Positions 59,725 through 64,000 of a stretch of 64,000 nt of DNA are shown here, piece after piece; the first letter of the stretch is position 1, and the number at the start of each line of letters is the position of its first letter. The stretch is from Candidatus Solibacter sp. (GTDB taxonomy: Bacteria > Acidobacteriota > Terriglobia > Bryobacterales > Bryobacteraceae). The position numbers and the translations under genes were made by a program. The stretch is from the NCBI GenBank assembly GCA_013822245.1, contig PNKE01000030.1, forward strand, positions 44,705-108,704. The letters run 5' to 3'. A model generated the notes under the pieces. It did not search any database. It was not told the DNA's origin and saw only the letters and a program-made list of their open reading frames with translations.

Positions 59725-60218
59725 CCCTTCCGCCCTGCCTTCCCGGCCTCTCCCCGCCGCCATTCCCCGCTCTTGCCCCCCGTCTTCTCCATCAGGCACA
59801 CACTCTCGATCACGATCCCCTTATCCAGCGCCTTCGTCATGTCGTACACTGTCAGCGCCGCTACCGCCACCGCCGTCAGCGCCTCCATCTCCACGCCCGT
59901 CTGGCCCGTCGTCGCCACCGTCGCCGTAATCTCCACGCCGTCTTTCCCCACCGCCACGCCCACATCCACATGCGTCAGCGCCAGCGGATGGCACATCGGA
60001 ATCAGATCGTGCGTCCGCTTCGCCGCCATGATGCCCGCCACCCGCGCCACCTCCAACGGATCGCCCTTCGGATTCTCCGGCAACGCCTTCAGCACGGCCT
60101 TTGACAACCTCACAAACGCCCGCGCCTTCGCCGTCCGCCGAGTCTCCGTTTTCTCCGACACGTCCACCATCGCCGCCCGTCCGGCCTCGTCGTAGTGCGA
60201 CAGTTTCTTGCTCTTCAT
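59721..60218 (-). CDS. moaC: Cyclic pyranopterin monophosphate synthase
   Basis: Second step of molybdopterin synthesis. The 165-residue protein shows [18 protein letters not shown], the His-containing [14 protein letters not shown] and [27 protein letters not shown], which hold the active-site His, Glu, Asp and Lys residues. The C-terminal tail is basic and slightly longer than usual. Starts 5 nt after the moeA stop and overlaps mogA. Confidence 0.95.
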   Translation of the reverse strand: MKSKKLSHYDEAGRAAMVDVSEKTETRRTAKARAFVRLSKAVLKALPENPKGDPLEVARVAGIMAAKRTHDLIPMCHPLALTHVDVGVAVGKDGVEITATVATTGQTGVEMEALTAVAVAALTVYDMTKALDKGIVIESVCLMEKTGGKSGEWRRGEAGKAGRKG

Positions 60219-60223
60219 CCGGC

Positions 60224-61414
60224 TTACCTCCGCAACAGCACACTGATCCGCTCGCCCCGCCTGTACTCCGGCCTCTCCGGATCGGCCACCATCAGGCAGT
60301 TTGCCCGCGCCTGCGCCGCAATATCCCCCGAACCCGCCCACTTCACCGGCGTAATCCCGCCCTCGCTTAGCACCGCCGGTAGAAACCGCGTCAACCCCGC
60401 CCGGTGCCTGAAATCCACCGCCAGCGCCGCCTCCGCCAGATCCAGCTCCGCCTCTCCCATCCCCCCGATCAACTCCACCGCCGCCCGCGCGAACACCTCG
60501 AAACACACCATCGTCGACGCCGGATTCCCCGGCAGCCCGAAAAAGAACTTCCCCCTCGCCCGCCCGAACACCAGCGGCTGACCCGGCTGTATCAGCACCC
60601 TGTCAAAATAAAACTCCGCTCCCACCCACTCCAGCGCCTGCTCGACGAAATCATACCTGCCCGCCGACACCCCGCCCGACAGCAGCAGCAAGTCCGCCTC
60701 CAACCCCCGCTCAATCAGCGCCGCCGTGGCATCCAACTCATCCGGTGCAACAGGCAGAATCTCCGGCTCGCCCCCGGCCAGCCGCACCTGCGCCGCCAGC
60801 GAATGCGAATTCGAATTCCGGATCTGGTGCGCCGCCGGTTCCACCCCATCGGCCACAATCTCATCCCCTGTCGCAACGATCGCCACCCTCGGCCGCCTGT
60901 AGACCGTCGCCTCCCTCATTCCCACCGACGCCATCAGCGCCACCCCCGCATACCCCACCCTCACCCCCGCCCGCATCAGCACATCCCCCGCCCTGCACTC
61001 CGCCCCCCGCGGCGAAATATGGTCGCCCGCCTGATACGCCCGGTCCACCGTCACCCGCCCGCCTTCGCTCGCCGTGTGTTCCACCATCACCACGCAGTCG
61101 GCGCCCTTCGGCACGGGCGCGCCCGTCATAGTCTCCACCGCCTCGCCCGCACCCACCTCGCCCGGATAAACCTGCCCCGCCCTCACCTCGCCAACGATCC
61201 TCAGCGGACCCGGCAAATCCTCCGCCCGCACGGCAAACCCGTCCCTCACGCTGCGGTCAAACGGCGGATAATCCCTGTCCGCCCGGATCTCACAGGCCAG
61301 CACCCTCCCCAGCGCATCGCCCGGCGCGACCGTCTCCACTTCAGGCGCCCGCCGCCCGGCGAGCACCCGCTCAACAACCATCCCTCTTGCTTGTTCAAAC
61401 GGTAACGCCGTCAC
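60224..61414 (-). CDS. moeA: Molybdopterin molybdenumtransferase
   Basis: Inserts molybdate into adenylated molybdopterin. The 396-residue protein has [71 protein letters not shown] and [17 protein letters not shown], covering domains I-IV. GTG start at 61414. First gene of a moeA-moaC-mogA operon; moaA, moaD and moaE are not in the window. Confidence 0.94.
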   Translation of the reverse strand: MTALPFEQARGMVVERVLAGRRAPEVETVAPGDALGRVLACEIRADRDYPPFDRSVRDGFAVRAEDLPGPLRIVGEVRAGQVYPGEVGAGEAVETMTGAPVPKGADCVVMVEHTASEGGRVTVDRAYQAGDHISPRGAECRAGDVLMRAGVRVGYAGVALMASVGMREATVYRRPRVAIVATGDEIVADGVEPAAHQIRNSNSHSLAAQVRLAGGEPEILPVAPDELDATAALIERGLEADLLLLSGGVSAGRYDFVEQALEWVGAEFYFDRVLIQPGQPLVFGRARGKFFFGLPGNPASTMVCFEVFARAAVELIGGMGEAELDLAEAALAVDFRHRAGLTRFLPAVLSEGGITPVKWAGSGDIAAQARANCLMVADPERPEYRRGERISVLLRR

Positions 61415-61649
61415 GCCGCCATTCTAGCAAGCCAGCCCCGAACCGGGCCGGCTTTGCGTCCATGTTAAGTTGAAAGAAGACAGCGCCCCTGGGCCATCCA
61501 CCCTATCGCTCACCCCATATGTCGGTCTTCCCATACGCCTAGGAAAAACCCGCCGGAATCCTCGCCGAGGACGCCCACGTCGCCTCCCGCCACCTCCACC
61601 CCCCCATCCATCCGCATCATCGACGCCGCCGCACCCGCGGAACCCGGCC

Positions 61650-62045
61650 TCAACCCGCCTTGATCCGCTTCCGGATCTTCCCCGCATCCTTCGCCTCCGG
61701 ATCCGCCTCCAGATACTTCTTCCAAGCCTCCACCGCCGCCTTCTCGTCCTTCAACTTCTCCCTCGACACCGCCAGCTTCCGCCACGCCTCCGCCAGCCCC
61801 GGATTCCATTTCAGCGCCTCCTCATACCGCCCTGCCGCCGCCTTATGCGCCCCCTTCCTGGCGTAGAAATCCCCCGTCTTCAACTCCTTCTCCGCCTGCA
61901 GCGGATTGAAGGCATACTCCTTGTCCACCGTCACGCCCGCGTCTTCTTCCTTCAACTGCCCCGGATCCGGCGGCTGCTGAGCCAACGCCCACACCCCCGT
62001 CATCATGCCCGCGAAAACAACGATGCTGCTGACCCGGCGTGCCAC
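61650..62045 (-). CDS. Secreted TPR protein, small
   Basis: A 131-residue exported protein. GTG start at 62045; a signal peptide (VVFAGMMTGVWALAQ) and two TPR units: AEKELKTGDFYARKGAHKAAAGRYEEALKW and AEAWRKLAVSREKLKDEKAAVEAWKKYLEADP in pieces. Similar to BamD-like or general TPR scaffolds but too short to assign. Divergent from uvrC. The 235 nt between it and moeA hold no recognisable gene. Confidence 0.75.
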   Translation of the reverse strand: MARRVSSIVVFAGMMTGVWALAQQPPDPGQLKEEDAGVTVDKEYAFNPLQAEKELKTGDFYARKGAHKAAAGRYEEALKWNPGLAEAWRKLAVSREKLKDEKAAVEAWKKYLEADPEAKDAGKIRKRIKAG

Positions 62046-62073
62046 AATTCAAGTATAAGTCCCAGTCAATCCC

Positions 62074-63870
62074 ATGGACCTCCGCCAACGAGCCTCGCTG
62101 TTGCCCCCCTCCCCCGGCGTCTATCTCTATAAGGATGCCGCCGGCACGGTCCTCTACGTCGGCAAGGCCAAAAACCTCCGCAACCGCGTCCGCGGCTACT
62201 TCTCCGACGAACGCCTCGCCGAGCGCAAAACCTCTTCCCTCATCTCCGCCGCCTCCGCCATCGACTACATCCTCGTCGACAACGAGAAAGAGGCCCTCGC
62301 CCTCGAAAACAACCTCATCAAGCAGTACAAGCCCCGCTACAACGTCCTGCTCCGCGACGACAAAACCTACCCCTACATCAAGATCACCAACGAAACCTGG
62401 CCCCGCGTCTACGTCACCCGCCGCGTCCGCAAGGACGGCGCCTCCTACTTCGGACCCTACTTCCCCGGCAACCTCGCCCACCGCCTCGTCCGCCTCATCC
62501 ACCGGTCGTTCAAAATCCCCTCCTGCAAGGTCGATTTCTCCCGCACCCACTCCCACCCCTGCCTCGAATTCCACATCAACCGCTGCCTCGGACCCTGCGT
62601 CGCCGGGCTCACCACCCCCGCCGCCTATCAATCCGCCGTCCACGACCTCCGCCTCTTCCTCGAAGGCCGCCACCGCGATCTCGCCGCCGATCTCCGCCGC
62701 CGCATGGCCGAATCCTCCGAACTCATGGAGTTCGAACGCGCCGCCGCCCTCCGCGACCTCCTCCGCACCGTCGAAGAGGTCGAAGAGAAGCAGAAAATGG
62801 CCTCGGCCTCCAGCGACGACACCGACATCTTTTCCTTCCACGCCGAGCCTCCCCTGGTCGCCGTCAACCTCTTCCATCTCCGCAACGGCAAAATCGTCGA
62901 CCGCCGTGAAATCTTCTGGGAAGACCTCGATGAATTCTCGCCCGGCGAGTTCTTCACCACTCTGCTCATGCAACTCTACGGCGCCGGCCAGCCCATCCCC
63001 TCCACCATCCACGTCCCCGTCGAACTCGAAGACCAGGACTCGCTCGCCGAACTGCTCTCCGAGAAGCGCAACCGCCGCGTCGAGATCCACACCCCCCAGC
63101 GCGGCCAGAAACGCGCCCTGCTCGCCCTCGTTGGCTCCAACGCCCGCCACTCTTTCGAGCAGCGCTTCCGCGTCCTGAAACCCTCTTCCAAGGCCGTCGC
63201 CGAATCGCTCGCCGCCGCCCTCCAGATGGACGACCCGCCCACCCGCATCGAGTGTTTCGACATCTCCCACACCCAGGGCACCGACCAGGTCGCCAGCATG
63301 GTCGTCTGGGAGAACGGCCGCATGAAGAAATCCGGCTACCGCAAGTTCATCATCAAGACGGTCGCCGGCAACAACGACTTCGCCTCGATGCACGAAGTCG
63401 TCACCCGCCGTTACAGCCGCCTCCAGTCCGAGGCCGCGTCCATGCCCTCGCTCGTGCTGATCGACGGCGGCCTCGGCCAGCTCCATTCCGCCGCCGCGGC
63501 CCTGGAATCGCTCGGCATCCTGAACCAGCCGCTGGCATCCATCGCCAAGCGGGAAGAGATCCTCTACGTCAACGGTTTCGAGGACGAACCGGTGATCCTC
63601 GACCACACTTCGCCTGTCCTCCACCTCGTCCAGATGATCCGCGACGAAGCCCACCGCTTCGCCGTCACCTTCCACCGCACCCGCCGCAACGCACGCACAC
63701 TGACCTCCGAACTCCTCGAAATCCCCGGCATCGGACCCAGATCGATGGAAAAGCTCCTGAAACACTTCGGCAGCCTCAGCCAGGTCAAGCAGGCCTCCGC
63801 CGAAGACCTCGCCCGCATCGTCGGACCCGCCGCCGCCGCCCGCCTCCTCGAATCCTTCTCCGCCCGGTAG
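62074..63870 (+). CDS. uvrC: Excinuclease ABC subunit C
   Basis: Makes both incisions in nucleotide excision repair. The 598 residues show the GIY-YIG nuclease (GVYLYKDAAGTVLYVGKAKNL, 15-35), the Cys-containing segment CLEFHINRCLGPCVAG (in a four-Cys cluster), the UVR motif near 220-250, the RNase H-like endonuclease (IECFDISHTQGTDQVASMV and VLIDGGLGQL), and a helix-hairpin-helix tail (LLEIPGIGPRSMEKLLKHFGS). All parts look intact. Divergent from the TPR gene. Confidence 0.97.
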   Translation: MDLRQRASLLPPSPGVYLYKDAAGTVLYVGKAKNLRNRVRGYFSDERLAERKTSSLISAASAIDYILVDNEKEALALENNLIKQYKPRYNVLLRDDKTYPYIKITNETWPRVYVTRRVRKDGASYFGPYFPGNLAHRLVRLIHRSFKIPSCKVDFSRTHSHPCLEFHINRCLGPCVAGLTTPAAYQSAVHDLRLFLEGRHRDLAADLRRRMAESSELMEFERAAALRDLLRTVEEVEEKQKMASASSDDTDIFSFHAEPPLVAVNLFHLRNGKIVDRREIFWEDLDEFSPGEFFTTLLMQLYGAGQPIPSTIHVPVELEDQDSLAELLSEKRNRRVEIHTPQRGQKRALLALVGSNARHSFEQRFRVLKPSSKAVAESLAAALQMDDPPTRIECFDISHTQGTDQVASMVVWENGRMKKSGYRKFIIKTVAGNNDFASMHEVVTRRYSRLQSEAASMPSLVLIDGGLGQLHSAAAALESLGILNQPLASIAKREEILYVNGFEDEPVILDHTSPVLHLVQMIRDEAHRFAVTFHRTRRNARTLTSELLEIPGIGPRSMEKLLKHFGSLSQVKQASAEDLARIVGPAAAARLLESFSAR

Positions 63871-63890
63871 GACAGGCCTCCCGGCCTGTC
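63871..63890 (+). terminator. Hairpin directly after uvrC
   Basis: GACAGGCC (63871-63878) pairs with GGCCTGTC (63883-63890) around a 4-nt loop, starting at the base after the stop codon. No T-run follows, so it may be a stabilising or Rho-related element. Confidence 0.5.
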
Positions 63891-63950
63891 TGCCGCGAAC
63901 GAGCCGCACCCCCGCCGGTACCTTTTTAGTGGCGCAGGCTCCGGCCGGCC

Positions 63951-63972
63951 GTCTCGACAATCGTGTCGAGAC
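63951..63972. repeat. Inverted repeat near the window end
   Basis: GTCTCGACA (63951-63959) and TGTCGAGAC (63964-63972) are perfect 9-nt arms with an ATCG loop. Role unknown; it could be a terminator stem or a protein site of the next gene beyond the window. Confidence 0.45.
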
Positions 63973-64000
63973 ATCTTCGTCCCCCGCGCCACCGTAGCGT

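Noticed and set aside
61843..63960. 705-codon open frame antisense to uvrC
   Set aside because: UvrC on the plus strand is complete; the antisense translation is Gly/Val/Asp-rich low-complexity sequence caused by GC-biased codons.

Overview
The window is GC-rich chromosomal DNA, most likely from an acidobacterium of the Bryobacter/Solibacter/Paludibaculum type. This is an inference from gene content: an Oar-like TonB-dependent receptor, a VWFA protein of the kind typical of Acidobacteriota, three DUF1080 (3-keto-glycoside) genes or remnants, Tat-exported Gfo/Idh/MocA and DUF362 proteins, and many small secreted TPR proteins. No CRISPR array, rRNA operon or intact prophage was seen. The only RNA genes recognised are a tRNA-Ser(GCU) and the RNase P RNA.

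Layout. 1-2.8 kb: 3' part of an outer-membrane receptor and its terminator. 2.8-7.7 kb (minus): valS-nadC, then a VapBC-like toxin-antitoxin pair whose toxin stop overlaps the birA start. 7.9-16.4 kb (plus): hybrid histidine kinase, BACON/propeller protein, small TonB-C protein, nuclease lipoprotein, YjbQ, then ftsY-ribD-ribE and two paired small membrane proteins. 16.4-24.8 kb: sugar and carbon genes (TIM-barrel isomerase, ManA, GRP sugar permease, a divergent acetate-kinase homologue) with two decayed sugar-gene remnants at 17.4-18.1 kb. 25-34.2 kb: tRNA-Ser, a repeat-rich spacer, TPR and radical SAM genes, hemerythrin, DUF1080 plus Tat oxidoreductase, Tat DegT aminotransferase, Tat DUF362 protein.

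34.2-38.6 kb is an accessory patch: an IS1182-type transposase tail, an IS1634-type transposase head with in-frame stops, and a 3'-truncated class C group II intron sitting directly after a rho-independent terminator. Between them lie a small RRM protein, two small orphan genes and one secreted protein.

39-45.8 kb is the most unusual functional unit. A three-gene, overlap-coupled operon encodes an FkbH-type enzyme fused to a carrier protein, a GT4 glycosyltransferase, and a GT4 glycosyltransferase fused to a type II thioesterase. It converges on an MFS exporter. No ketosynthase, condensation or adenylation domain is present. I infer a carrier-protein route that makes a glyceryl (C3) unit for attachment to a sugar.

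45.8-64 kb: DUF1848 and glycosidase-like genes, a third DUF1080 gene, DinB, rnpB, a 995-residue OmpA/barrel/Ig-repeat surface protein, a 927-residue orphan secreted protein, Fe-ADH, ABM monooxygenase, truA, VWFA protein, the molybdenum-cofactor operon moeA-moaC-mogA, a TPR protein and uvrC.
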